NCBI RefSeq assembly: GCF_030936135.1
Contig: NC_082597.1
Span: 78,784,495 to 78,848,494, forward strand
Direction: 5' to 3'
From: Gavia stellata
Lineage: Eukaryota > Chordata > Aves > Gaviiformes > Gaviidae
Length of the DNA stretch: 64,000 bases
The notes under the pieces were generated by a model. The model was not told where the DNA came from, did not search any database, and worked only from the letters and a program-made list of their open reading frames with translations. A program made the translations under genes and the position numbers. The first letter of the stretch is position 1. Each line of letters begins with the position of its first letter. Shown one piece after another: positions 1 through 13,600 of this stretch.

Positions 1-3000
1 CTGTTACCACATAGTCACTGTGTATGGCTTGAAGTATGCACCTGCAGACTGAAAGGACACCGCTCATGGAAAAATGGCAATTTAGAAACACCTGTTCTCA
101 GAATCCTGGCACCATAATTAATCTCCTCTGTTGTTTGGCTTTTATCTTGGCAATAACAGCAGTTGCAAGTACTACCTTCTAAGCTTGATCACTGCCATCT
201 GCAGGGTTTATTCAGAAGGACAGCAGAGATGGGCCCTCAGGAAGAGAGAGATTAATAAGGTCAGGCCTGAAATCAGGGGTTGGATCAATAAAATAGCTCT
301 CTTGTGCACAAAAAGGAGACTATGAACCCTGCATGTTTCTCTCCATGCATGGTGTAAAGCTGTTCTGTGCTAATCTGAGTAACTCATAAGCTTGAGCTTG
401 AGTGAAAGCATTTCTGGGGAAAAGGAGAAAGTACCTTGTCTTCCTGTGGGGCATAATGGGGTTGGACTGCATGAAAGGAGAAGCATGCTGCTTGCCCAGT
501 TCTCCCACAGACACAGACCATACTACCATGGGGAAGGAGGAGCATGGGTCAAACTGTTCAGAAATCAGTATATAAAGCGAACTATAAATCTGAGGGCTCA
601 TTTTGGAAAACAAATCTCACTTTGTGACATCTCGGGCTTTTCTGGTAATGTCACTAATGGGACCACAGTATTTCAAAGAATGATGTTCTTGTTGGTAGCA
701 ATGACACTCTATGTATGCCTCTTCCCTTCCTCACTTACCTATTTATACTGCAAGTTTTTCAATGTGGAGGCTATTCTTCTGTGTTTGTATAGAGACTTGC
801 ACAGTGAAGACTGCATCTCTCATGGGATTTCTATGTCCAGCTGAAATATAATAGAAAGATAAATATTAATTGCAGCAACTTAAGATATACATAATGCAAA
901 AGTGCATGCAGTTTATTCTATTCAGTGTGGGATTTTTTCCCCTCCATACTCTTGGAGGGTATTTGTATTCTGTGCCATATGTGTATATTATAAACACTAT
1001 TTCATTCCAGGAAGACTTTAATCCTAAAATTCAAGGCTCATCTGACTCTCATTCAGTGTCCAAAATAGAATTCTAGTAAAGACAGATTAAAAATTCTCTG
1101 GCTTAGATAACTAAGTCTTATATGTGAAGTGATTTTTTTTTACCCATTTAACTCATGCTACAAATATAATTATTGTATTTCATTAAAATAGTATAAATAT
1201 AGATTTAGAAGCCCAGGTTTCAATTACTTTAGATCTCAGTCAAAGAGCTGGAAGATTGAAAGGAACTATACAGCCAGCCAGCAGAATTCTATTCTTGCAG
1301 GTCAGGTTGAAATATGAGCAAATAAGCGTGTATACACCCAATCACACACAAATATGCTTTTAAATTAGGACTGACAGAAACCATTCTCTTTAAGCCACTG
1401 TAACCTTGACCACTTTCAAAAGCTCTGAACTAGCTTGTAAAGCAAGTTGGCTTTAGTGCCCAGTTTCATCTGGATGAGAAAGTGCTATATAAAGGTGAGA
1501 GATTGCTATCACTAAGCCCTGTGTCTTCAGCCCTCAAGCTATCACTTCATCCATCACCTAGCACTTTGGTGCAAGGGGGAAAAAAGAATATTAAATGTTA
1601 ATGGAGATGTTAACTTCACCCATAAATATTTCAGTGGATGAAAAAATGCTTTAAAAAGGGTCAGTGCAGCTAATATGCTCTATAAAAACAAAAATCTATG
1701 CTTCTTCAGACTATTTTTTTCTTTAGATGAGCCTTTTCATAATGCTGGTATGATGAATTTCAGTTCACCTTTTATAGTACATTTCTTTAAAATCATTATA
1801 GACTCTAATCTCTTTAAAGATGCAGGACTCTCTTCATTTTAGCAGGCTTTGGATCAGATGTCACTACTTCAATCAAAGAAAAGATTTTTGGAAGAAAATA
1901 TGTGATTTTTTCCTGGGAGATACTAGCCCATTCAGTTACAACCTATTCAACTACTATGCAGTTACAGTGTAGAGTAAATTCCAACATGAAACGCTTCATT
2001 AGTTTTATATCCCTGGATGCCTGTAAGACAGAAAAGTATCAATCAAGGGTCATTTCTCAGCAGACTAAGATGCGGAAGCAAAAGGTCAAATTCTGATATA
2101 TAGTTTCACAAAATGTATATTTACATTTCTGACAACATTGAATTCACCCTTACACTGATGAAACTGTAAGTACAAACTGCCTTGAAACGATATCTTTTGG
2201 TTATCAGCTAAACCAGTGTCAAAGAGATTCTCCCCAAATCCTGACTTTCAGACTGCTGCTCAGATCACGGGACCAGGGCACCGTACGTTCATATACCAAT
2301 GTCAGTGAACAACATCCATACAAAGTCACAAACACATACAAGGCAAGACTCTTTGGGGAACTGTTAGGGACACTAGGCAAACTAAGCTATACATAAAAAC
2401 TAGACCTCAGAAGAGATTCTCATGACCTGTGGATCTCTAAGGGTTCATTTCAAAAGGCAATGAATTTAAGGGCTACAAACCAATACCCTATTTCAGAGAA
2501 CTCGTATTTCTTCTTAAACACATGCATCTATCCCAGCATTCCCAAACAGTTATAAAAGGAAGCCGGGGGGAGGCATGTGGCTGGAGAGGAAATAATTTTA
2601 TAAAGAGACTCAAAACCAGTTCATTTCTGTTTACAGATGATGTAGTGCAACTCGTTAGAGTAATATTGCCAGACACTTTGTCTCGATATTTAATAGTGAT
2701 CTCTAATGTAATTAAATAATTAGTACAGCACTCATTATTCCATGAAATTATTTAGATGTTGGAATAACAATTTAAGTTATTGCATGCTGCCTTAGGATTT
2801 AATATTAATTTGAATATGTTTTATTAGCACATCTTAATGTCTCTATGTGTATTCTGTGGAATAAAGGAAGCTTTGCTTAAAGGATGGACAACAAAGCGGA
2901 GCCCTCCATTCTTCCTTAGCTTTTGCTGAAACAAATGTCTGTCTGAAGTTGACTGTAGTTTAGCTCGTGGTAGGATTAAGGGGCGGGGGGGGTGGGGGGG

Positions 3001-6000
3001 TGGTGGCGGAGCTCTGGATCTATAATAATAATGATAAATAGCACCTGTAAAGCATTTATCATTAGTAAATTATTCTGTTAAAAATCATGTAGTATCATTT
3101 CTCAACCATTAACAACATAGTTTGAATTCCCTATTGTTACAAATTCATTGGAACATCATTTGCAATCAGCAGGAAAGGCTGTTCTTTATCCTGCTTACCA
3201 GTATTACACTTTGTAACCCATTCTCTCCTGTCATCATCACAGGATACTGCCACCATTTGTACTTAAGGCTGAGATCAGTGCTCTTTTAATCCATTTTAAC
3301 CCTAGATTTTTCTCAGATTTTTCAGAAACCTTTTTTTGATTACCTGTTTCACAAATTACTCTATTTAAAATGAACTAAAGCCAATCTCAAAGCTGAGGAC
3401 TTGGAAAGGAGCATTGGCATTGTCCGTACCCCACCTCCCAGGCACGCCTGCTGCAACCCTTTGGACACACTTGAGCTTCAGACTTGCAGTGCCAGCTGGT
3501 GGGTAAATGCTGAGACACAGCGTGTGTACAGGCAGAGAGCAGAGATGATGGCCATGAGGGACCTAGAAGTCATCTCTGAACTCTGTGGCAGATGGAGGGG
3601 GCAGGCAATGTCTCTGGATGATGTACAACATTTGGGAACACAGCACAGAGATTAAAATTTCCAGTAACTTTTAAGGTTTTTGTTTCTGTTCTGATTGTTT
3701 CACGCTAAAAGTTTATGTAATTCTAAATGCTTGTCCTTGGCCACGACTGCACTTGTAATTTGCTTTGCTGTGAGCTGGAGTATTTTCTGTAACTCAGTAC
3801 TTCTGTGTGGATTACCGTTCTGACTTTCTCCTTTACCATCTTACCAGCTTGTAAGTTTGAAATGCTTCCTACAGCCGCACTGTTTTTATTCAACACCGCC
3901 TGAGATGTGTCGCGTTACCACAGCCTGGCTGAAGGCACAGCACTGCTTTAGCATTACCCGCTCTCTGCTCCCTGACAGTGGAAAGGGGCATGGGGGAATT
4001 GTAGTGCCAGCTACAGGCATGCTACTTAGGATGTCTTCGCTGCTCCTCTGCTTTCTACTTGTTGCTTCAGGAGCAGGTCCCTGTGTTTGGGATGCGTAAG
4101 GTAATTTGTTGACAAATAGGTAGAGAAAACCTGACTTGGTACGTGCTGGCTTTCTTTTCACATTGGTCATGGAGAGCTTTGTCTCTTTTTTGTTTCTGAC
4201 ATCATGGTGCTTTTTGCTTTGGTTCTCATCTTTGTGTTTTCAAAATCTTCATTCTACCACCTTCTCTCCCCCAGTTCTCTTCAGCAAGTTCTGCTCTGGT
4301 CTCTCCTCTCCTATTTAACAGTCCTTTTTAAAGAATTACTGACAGCATCAAGGAACACAAGGAACACCTGGCATATGCAGTTCATTCACTTTTTCACCCC
4401 TTTTCCAAGGAAAGGTTTGTGCATGCAGAGTTAATGCTTTATTTCAGGAAGGCTTTGCTTGCATTTCTTATATATGTGGTGCTACATATGCTGTGCTCTT
4501 GGATGGAAGGACGTTCATTTTCTGACAGTTATTAGTTTTCATGGAAGTCTATTATGCAGGCTGAGAAATCTGTCTCCCTCACATATGTGCTGTATCATGT
4601 CTTTCATCAAACCTTTCTCTTTAGAGGAAATACAGCTCTGCCTTCCCATTCCCTGTGTCTTCCCCTCTCATTGTTTGCAGAACACTTAAAAGAGACTATG
4701 ATCAATTAAGAGGGATTACTGCTTGGAGGACACTACAGATATAACACTTGGTATAAATCTATGTAGCTCCCTTGCGTTCAGCTCATTTTGGCTTTGTAAG
4801 TGGTATTCACGTTTATGATGTTGGATTTATGGTGCTATCCTCCTGGATGATAGATGTGTATTACTATGTGGTAATACAGCTGGGATGGTGGTAACGACTT
4901 GTTATGAAACTAGATGGATTATATACTTTAAAATGTATTTTTGCTGCCCTGATCAGTGAGGTACTTTAGTATTTAATGTAGAAAGCCACGCATGATAACA
5001 TTAGGCCTGTGTTACAAATGTTCTCCAAATTCTGGCATGTCCATGTCACTAGTCAGCTTTTAGCAGAGAAATTGCTTTGACAAAGCAGGACTATGGCTGT
5101 GTAATACAGCTGCAAATGCCTGAGCTGCTGGTTGGTTCTCATTAAATATCTACGTTGTGTCCCATACATCCATTGCATTTAGGAGAACTTACTCTAAAGA
5201 AGAGACTTTAGGCCTATGTGAGCTATAAATGCACTTACAGAAAGCTTGATGGAATAAAGATCTATAATAAGCAATCATCCTTGGGATGTGCAATTCTTTG
5301 TTAATAGGAGAATTGAGATTAATGGAAAGTAGAGCAAAAATGGGTAAATAACAGGAGCCAAAATGCAGCCCTCTAGTAGGTGAACAAATAAAAGGATTGC
5401 CATGTGAGATAAGCATCAGAAGATAAATTAAGCTTTGCCCAGTCGAGATCTGAGTACAAGTTTGGAGCTTTTCTTTGGGTTTTTTGTAGCTGCCTAAGTC
5501 TTGCCACTACTAGACAGGGCACTGAAATAGCAGAGCTATTGACTCGAAGTGGTCAGGTTGGATGAGTGCTAAGCTAAATGGAATCCTTTTTTAAGCTAGA
5601 AGAACTAGGAAATCCATTAACCTTGCTCAAACTTTTCACTTCAGGCTACCAGTGGGATCAATGTGTGATCCATATTTATAGATAGTTGCAAACGATCAAA
5701 TTTCCCTATTTCAATGCTCTACTATTCACCGAATAATACACAATAATTGTCAGTGTAATGTGCTCTTGCACTGCTGCAGATGTGTAATGAAACATGACAT
5801 GTTAAGTGGTTTAAATTAACTCATTTCACTCCACAATTGCAAAGGCCTGGGAGACCACATACATCCAGCTCACATGGCTCAGCTGACAAGCTGGAAGCTG
5901 GTAAATCACAGCAACCAACTGATTACCTGTGATTACCTCTACGCAGTCACCAGGTGACACATTCATCATACCAGTTGCTGTGAAAGAAGAAACTGGGTTT

Positions 6001-6824
6001 ATTTCGTTCCCAGTTTTAAAAGTATTTAAGGCTGGAATAGCACATCGTTCCTTAATGTTTATCATGACATGGGATGCTGGACTTCTAGAATTACCTCTGC
6101 TCAAATTTAGTAATTCTACCAAACAGAAATGGCCTCTTGGAGCTATGCTTTTCTCTTGGATGTTTAACAACAAAGATAGGGGAAAATATCTTAAAAATGT
6201 AAGATGTAGAAGACAGCAATGAACCATTCTGGCCTTTCTGGTAGAACAAGAATTACAGCCAGACTGAAAGAGGGTGAAAAGCTCTTATGCATTTGACAAA
6301 ATCTATTTAGTACCTTTTCATTCTCATTCTCAGGACTTTTGTACTAGGGACATGCTTTAGCAGGCACTGTGTATGAACGTTTGCCATTAATCCCAAACCC
6401 AGCATAACAAATGAAGAGCCGAAGTCATCTGCTTTCCTTCTTGTCTTTGCATGAGGGACAAGGATGACCAAAGATGAGTTCTCAAATAAAATTTTACATG
6501 CTCTATTCCTGATTTTGTGAATCAGGTAGTCTGCTCTGGTCTAGATTACAGCAGTTTTGGTCCACGTAGCTTCACATGGGCATTTTCTAATCTGACTTGT
6601 TTGATTATCCTGACTGCAGTATACTTAAAAATAAATTCACATCGTGCTGCATTGTAGCCTTCCTGACAAAGCATTTCTAAATCACTTGAATGAGTTTTAG
6701 AGAAAGCCTTTTCTTCTTAGTTAGTTGATTGTTTATACTGCTGATGGGCATCCCTTTGTACAGAGTCCAGTAACTCCAGTTTGTCCTGTCTTTCCACGTG
6801 CTTCTTCCTTTGGCTACCTTCTTG
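1..6824. other. Intergenic sequence upstream of UPK3A
   Basis: AT-rich non-coding DNA. Apart from the G-rich tract at 2,980-3,008 I see no exon with splice signals and family resemblance, no RNA gene and no recognisable transposon. In human, NUP50 lies on this side of UPK3A, but nothing here matches it. Confidence 0.6.
2980..3008 (+). repeat. G-rich tract (G-quadruplex candidate)
   Basis: Runs of 4, 8 and 7 guanines separated by single C or T bases, followed by GG-rich sequence. This fits an intramolecular G-quadruplex motif and sits alone in AT-rich non-coding DNA. Confidence 0.7.
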
Positions 6825-7625
6825 TTATAGGCCCCCTCCCATCAGGTATTTATATGCATTGATCAGGTCCCCCCTGAGCTTTCCCTTTTCAAGACTAAAA
6901 ACCTGCAGCACTCTCAGCCTCTTCTCTTATGCCAGATGCTCCAATCCTTTAATTATCTTAGTTGCCCTTCCCTGAACTCATGCCAGTAGCTCCATCTCTC
7001 TCTCATAATGGGGAGCCCATGACTGGAAACAGCACTCCAGTTGTGGTCTCACCAGGGCTGAGCAGAGGGGAAGGATCACTTCCCTCGACCTGCTGGCTAT
7101 GATCTTCAGGCAGCCCTGCGTGCTGTTGGCCACCTTTGCCACAAGGGCACATTGCTTGCTTGTGGTTAACTTTTGGTTCACCAGGAGCCCAGCTCCTCTT
7201 CTGCAAAGCTGCCTTTCAGCCAGCTGGCCCCATTGTGTACTGGTGTGTAAGGTTATTCCTTCCCAGGTGCAGGACTTTGCACTTCCCTTTGTGCAACTTC
7301 ACGAGATTCCTGTTGGTCCCTTCTCCACCATGTCCAGGTGCCTTTGGATGGCAGCACAACCCTCTGGTGTATCAGCCACTCCTCTCATTTTTTTATCATC
7401 TGCAAACTTGCTGAGGGTGCACTCTGGTCTATCACCTACGTCGTTAATGAAGATGTTAGACAGTATTGATCCTAGTATTGACTCCTGGGGTACACCATTA
7501 GCGACTGGCCTCCACCTGGACTTCATGCTGCCGATCACAACTCTCTGAGCCCAGCCATTCAGTCCACCTTGCTGTCTGCTTATCTGCTCTGCTCTTCACC
7601 AGCTTGTCTATGAGGATGTGCATAT
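6825..7625 (-). mobile_element. CR1 LINE fragment, old, antisense
   Basis: The minus strand encodes part of a CR1 reverse transcriptase: GVPQESILGSILSNIFINDV followed by KFADDKKM, the degenerate YADD-type catalytic motif. The segment then continues toward the ORF2 C terminus. The frames are broken by stops and shifts. The usual CR1 3' UTR with its short terminal repeats is not recognisable at the left edge, so the copy is either eroded or deleted there. Boundaries are approximate. Confidence 0.85.
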
Positions 7626-10600
7626 CCATATATACATAGCTTAAACCTTGAGTTTCAGAGTATGAACTCTTGGTATGTGGCGATACTGAAACCAAATTGC
7701 TCAAGAATCAAGCCCTGTCGTGCAACAAAATGCTATGTGTATGAAAAAAATCAGTTGGGTCTCAGCTCCTGAGCAGGAATATCTGTTTAGACTGTGTTCA
7801 TATGAAATTCACTCTTGGATGCCAAATGTATTTAAATTATTTCAGCAACTTGTACATATGGCAAGCTGTATAGCGAGGACTTTCTTTCCAGAGGTTCTGT
7901 GCACAAATGCTTGGAAACTGAAAGTGAGTTTGAGGGTTATATTCTATGTCTGCCCAAAATTGACCAGTGAATTGTATTACACAATTCTTCTTTTAAAGGC
8001 TAAAATAACCAATACACGGACATAGTTAATAAAGAATAATCTTTCCCCAGACACATATAGTCTGAATAGATGACACCAAAAGCTGAGAGTGGAATAATTT
8101 TTATTCCTATTTTACAAGAGTGGGCAGCTGAAAAACAGAGATTAAATAGGTTGCTTTCAGAGGGAGCCACTAACTATGCATAATCTTTTGGATCCTCATC
8201 CAAGGTCCTAATCACAAAACAACTCTTCCTTAAGGGAGTAATTAACAACTGAGAGCTGAGACAAGTGCACTGCAGTAGTAGGCAGGCTGGAGACAAGGAT
8301 AAGATTGGAACTGAAGCTGCTTAGAAAACAGATTTCAACAAAATGTCTCTCACTGAGACCCACTACAAGTGCATTGACAGGAGAAAGAGAAGGTTTAAAT
8401 AGCTTTATATAAGAAAGAACACGTTTCTGCCTACCAGGTTAAGTAAAAATACCTAATCATAAAGCCCCCTGAAATGAGCTTACAATGGAGTCAGCTCAGT
8501 CCATTAGATGCTGGACTAGGAGCCATGAGAGTTGAGACATGGGCCTTCTTTACTACTGTTACACACCAGTCAAGTTATTGCGCTTTACCACACATCATTT
8601 TCCCCATTTAGACACTGGTCACAGCAATGCTTACTTTTTTCATGTAATCTTGTTATGATAAATATAATTGGATGTGCTCATTCAGTTTTATCTCCCTTTA
8701 CAGGACTCTAGGTTTAAATCTGTTGACTGCAAAGAAACTTACACCAGCATAGCTGAAATTCTAATAACGTTTTATCTATCGCATCCCTGTCCCAGCAGCT
8801 ATTTATACTGAATCCTGCCTCTTATTATTAATTATTAATGATTATTAACTTATATTTGCCACTAATATCAGATGAAAACTTAGAACATCAGAAGCATATG
8901 AGTCCGGAGAAACATCATCTTCCTTTTCTTGTATTGTTTCTTGAGTGTTTTTTTTCACTTTTCAATGTAAAAAAAAGATATTCTGGGATGTATTTCTGCA
9001 AATGCCTTCTACAGCATCAGGTTGACTTTTCTTCCACCTTCAATCACTGACCAAAGGTATTTACTGCCAAGCATATCTACCATGCACATCACCTCAAAGA
9101 AGCTGTAGAAAAACACTGAAGCACCTCAGCCTATTGTAAACTGAAACTCATGTTAAACTACAAACCATACAAACACAGCTGGGTCAAGTGCTTCTCTCTC
9201 TTTCCTAGAGCGATTGTGAATCACAGTAGTTTACTACATCAGGATCCTTTTTCCCCCCCAATCTCTTGTTCTAGTCATATTCCAACTGTGTTTGTGCACG
9301 AGAACTTGCTGTATACCATGTTATCAAACCATGAGAATGCACTCCTTAAAAAAGCAATCTTTTGATGCTGTTCATTGACTTACAGAGATAACTCAATACA
9401 GGGCTGGCAGCATTCCTGCTTGACGTGTTCTCATGGCTTCTATTCAATTAAGAGTTGAACAAGAACTCACTACTCAGAAGCATACTATAGTCCTTGGAAT
9501 ACTGAAGAGGAACAGAGATGAAACCGAGCCATTCAAACTTTATCAGTAGGAACCTATATGCAAATTCTATAGAGGACTACATTGTCAAACAACAAACAAA
9601 ATGAGTGTAAGTAACCAGAAACATGGATGTTGTTTAGAACATAAATTTTGACTAGCAGCAGATGGGCATTCAGTACCTACACTTACAGATTACTCCATCT
9701 TCCTGTATAGAGGATCCAGACTAAGCAACATCTGATTCACCTATCTCTTTTTAGGGGGTAGTTCTGGTTTGGGGTTTTTTGTCTGGCTGTTAACTTCAAA
9801 CAGCATCTATCAGAATTTAGCGTAAAGTATTTCAGCTACAACATCAAGACTGTAGTCAAAAACAGCATACACTTTTTGTTCTTCTGGGAGCAATGAATTA
9901 GCTAGTGGGTTACAATTCAGTGAGTAAAGGAAGTCCTAACAGAAAGCTTTTTCCATTTTTAATTACAACATTATGGACCTAATTCATCATTTTGTTAGAA
10001 AACTTCTACCCTGGTCTGACTGCAGTGGAATTTGGCATACTGATCAGTACAGGAGCCTCGTTGTGTTGTACTTCACATTCATATAAAACCACAGCTATTG
10101 CACCAAAGTTCAGCTGAGTCTCAAGGGTATTAAACTGGCTTCTTAAAGTGATATTTCAGGACTCTAGATTTAGAGAGGTATTCCAAGCTCTAAAAAAATC
10201 TTTGTGAGGGAAGAGCCTACTTTTCAGCCATTACAGAGAGATCCTTCTCAATCCTCAAATATTAGTCAAGTTTCATGTCATTAAAATGCATTCTTGCTTG
10301 CAAACCCAGAAAGCTAAATTTTATTTACCCGGTAAAATTAAATTAAAAGGGCTCCATTATACAGCTAATCAAGAGCCACCTGAGGACAAAGGTGAGGGAT
10401 TACACCCACCGCCTAGGGAGGCCTGCTTTCTCACACCAGCCAGGGAAAGGGTCATTGCGTTGACCCACGTCACCCCAACGCAGTCGAGTTACGTTTGCAC
10501 AAAGCCAGTTAACAGAAACTGCAGCCTAGGGAATGCAGCCAGTTCACAGGCCAGGAAGATTAACTTCATCCCCTGTCATCTTTGCTTAGTTCTTCATCAA

Positions 10601-13600
10601 AACCCGTGTTACTTTGATCATAGATATAACACACAATTACCCAACCACTCTGAATTACCAAAGATACTTTCTCTTCTTCCTCTTCTACAGCATTGTGACT
10701 CCTCATTATAACAGATGTTTAGAACAAGCCCCTCAACCAACAGTGGAGTCACTGAAGTAGGAAAATATTATCATTTTGTAAGTGAAGAAATGTGGGACCA
10801 ACCTACATTGACCTGCCTGACACAAATGATCCATTGCAAGGGGCAGCTCTGAGAAGGCTGCAGCAAATGGTGCTTGCTTTTATTAGGGACATCTACCCTA
10901 TCACTTAAGGCCAGGACTTTCATAAAAATGAGTACTTCTTAGTGATTCTTAACAGTATGAGATGAAAGTTCAAGCAGATAACTGTAGATAGTAAGACATT
11001 TCCTCAGCAAAGAAAACAATAACTTCTGTGTAACAAAGAGGCCTTTCATTTTAACCCCTGGCTCCTCCAAGCTGCAGATGTTTCAGTGTTCTGCCATTGT
11101 TCAGGGTTTACTGCAGTGATAAGATCTTATATGTGATTTCTGAGGGGAATGCAAGAAGGACCGGTTCTTCTGTTCATAAAAAATTTACCTCAATGGAGCC
11201 ATGCCAATTTATATTAGCCCTGATTTCTTAAGTAGAAAGTTATTTTCCTTTCCTGATGTTTCCATTGCTGACCTTTCAGGTTTGCACAAAATCAATTGTC
11301 ACCAGATGATAAAATAAATTCCAAGTTCTCATCTTTCTAACTGAGCCTTCATGTTTCCTTATGGACACATGAAAGATTTCTAATTTAAGGAGATCAATGG
11401 TTCAGTGAGCCATGCAGCTCCTATCTGTGCACAGATGGGACCCCCACTCAGCACGTAAGTCTGTTCCTGTGCTGAATGTAGGATGGGGCTTATCTCCGTC
11501 ACACTGGTCCCTTTTTAACAAAGTGGTTTGCAGAGCTCTTCCAGAGATTCATAATCTGTACATGCAAAGAGACTGTATTAGGAAAGGAGGAAGAGAGACC
11601 CTGAAAATAAATCCTGAGGCCATGCTAATAGGTGTGTTGGTTTTATGATCGGAAGTGAATGCCCCTTGTGGCAGCAACAAAGGACAGAAATACTTCTCTA
11701 GGAAGCCAAAGACATATCAAAGACATTTCAGAACTGCACAACCATACCGGGCATCCCTGTGGCCTTTGTGCAGCAGATCTTGTGAGACGTGAATCTCCTA
11801 CTGCCTTGAAATATTCTGGGAAGACTTTGAGAGAGAGAAATGTCATAAGAGGTGTTTCACCTCCTGCTTCAGTGAGGAGTTTTATCCCTGGATAAATGGG
11901 AAATTTCTTGCTTCTATCTGTAGCCTTATGATATAAATACAGTGCAGTAGTGACTGAAAGTTATTTATCATTAAATGAAAGTTCCCATTGCCAGGATAGC
12001 TTGGATTTCCAGACACTGCCCATGACAATCTGTTACTAACACCAGTCCCCAGAACAAACAATTCTGAAGTCTGTAGTAGCTGACCAGTAACTTCTTCAAA
12101 TAGATTTTTTGGTTTCAGTGCCACTCTCAAATGGACAGACGTTCTTATCATAACAGCAGTACGACAGCTGCTTCCCTTGCGGTTAACCTCTGCAGACCAG
12201 ATGATGCAGAAGACCGAGCAGTAGATGTGGTTATAGTTCCTGCCAGATCATGTCTGAAGAAGAGTGACTGGACAGAAGGAAAAAATTTTCCATTGTTTCT
12301 CATTCCAACTTGTCCTTACTTTCACAATATTTTATAATGCTGCATCTCTGTACTTGCCCATTTTTTAACTGTGTCAGCTCTCCACCACTCTCTCAAACCT
12401 TGATCAACTGTTTTATCAACTTTTTTTTAACCATCTCGGCATTCTCTTCCAGATTTCCCATATTCATGAAATGCTTTTTAAAAATTAATTTACAAAAGTA
12501 TTACTCTTCTCCTCTTTCATTCCTCAAGGTCTACACCCACCAGGTTATCTGCAGGAAATTACAAGCTAATAATAGCTATGCAGAAAACTAGTGAGTGTCT
12601 TCAAAATACTTTAAAACAGATTCTATGTTTTATTCGTCTTTCTCACCCTTTGGATTAGATTATCTCTTGACTGGTAGATGTCACCACCATGCTTTTTAAT
12701 CTCTTTATTAAACACTGTAATGTCTCTACACGCAGCTGGGCTTGCAAGGGGCCCATAAATTTTATCCCATGCAGTGGACCGGAGAGATGGAGCACAGCAG
12801 TGTATGGAGGGTTATCTCTGCTACCACACAGCCAACAATGTAAAGAAGGTTAGGAGTTCAGATCCTGGAGGGTTCCATACATTTCATGGCCTTTTGGGAC
12901 TTCAGGCCTCATCCTCCTCAATCCCTTATGGGCTTCACACAGCCCTGGAAAGCCAAGGCTACAGGCAAGTTTTGTTCTCATGAAGCCATCAATCCAAACT
13001 GACTCTGGAGGCTTCTATGAATTACTCCAGAATTGCCCAAAGGCAACACAGAGCAAGAAAATTGGCATTGTTGCTTAAATGAAGACATAGGATTTACATT
13101 GATTTCTTCTCTTGCGCTTCCTTCAGGGAACACTGTAATTATACTGAGGTTAAGTTTGTTCATGGTAACATCCTTTAAATTCAGACCAGCTACCCCGACT
13201 TCAGTGGAGTTAATATGGATTTACACAAGTATAAGCAAGGATGAGATCTGGTCCTAATTTAGGACACATCTGCCAGCACAGATGGAGCTGAAAGAGTTTA
13301 CTGTCATGTTAATTTTCTACTTTTGTTTGAGATTCTTCTGAGGATGGAACAAACCCAACAATTTTAAAATCTTGCAACACAGGCAATGTTATCCTCCCTT
13401 ATTGTGGCTGGTGAATTCCACCAGAGCACAAGATGGCCTTGTGCTCAAGTAAATAATGATGGCTTAAAAAAATAGCCTCATGAAAAATAATGGCTAAAAT
13501 TTTCATCCTGTAACCACTTTGAAAGGTGATTAACTTTCTGTGATGAGCAGCTCTATTGACATACTTCTGGCTGTTGTAAAATTAATCGCCTGAGTAACAG

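Noticed and set aside
392-844. 150-codon open frame near the left edge
   Set aside because: It begins at a TTG codon, has no family resemblance and no splice or promoter context; probably chance.
5826-6227. 133-codon minus-strand open frame
   Set aside because: No recognisable domain; a plus-strand frame of 97 codons overlaps it, as expected for random sequence.
10286-10711. 141-codon open frame with an ATG
   Set aside because: Composition and lack of any recognisable motif suggest chance. The AT-rich start of the region could instead be conserved non-coding DNA, which cannot be judged without alignment.
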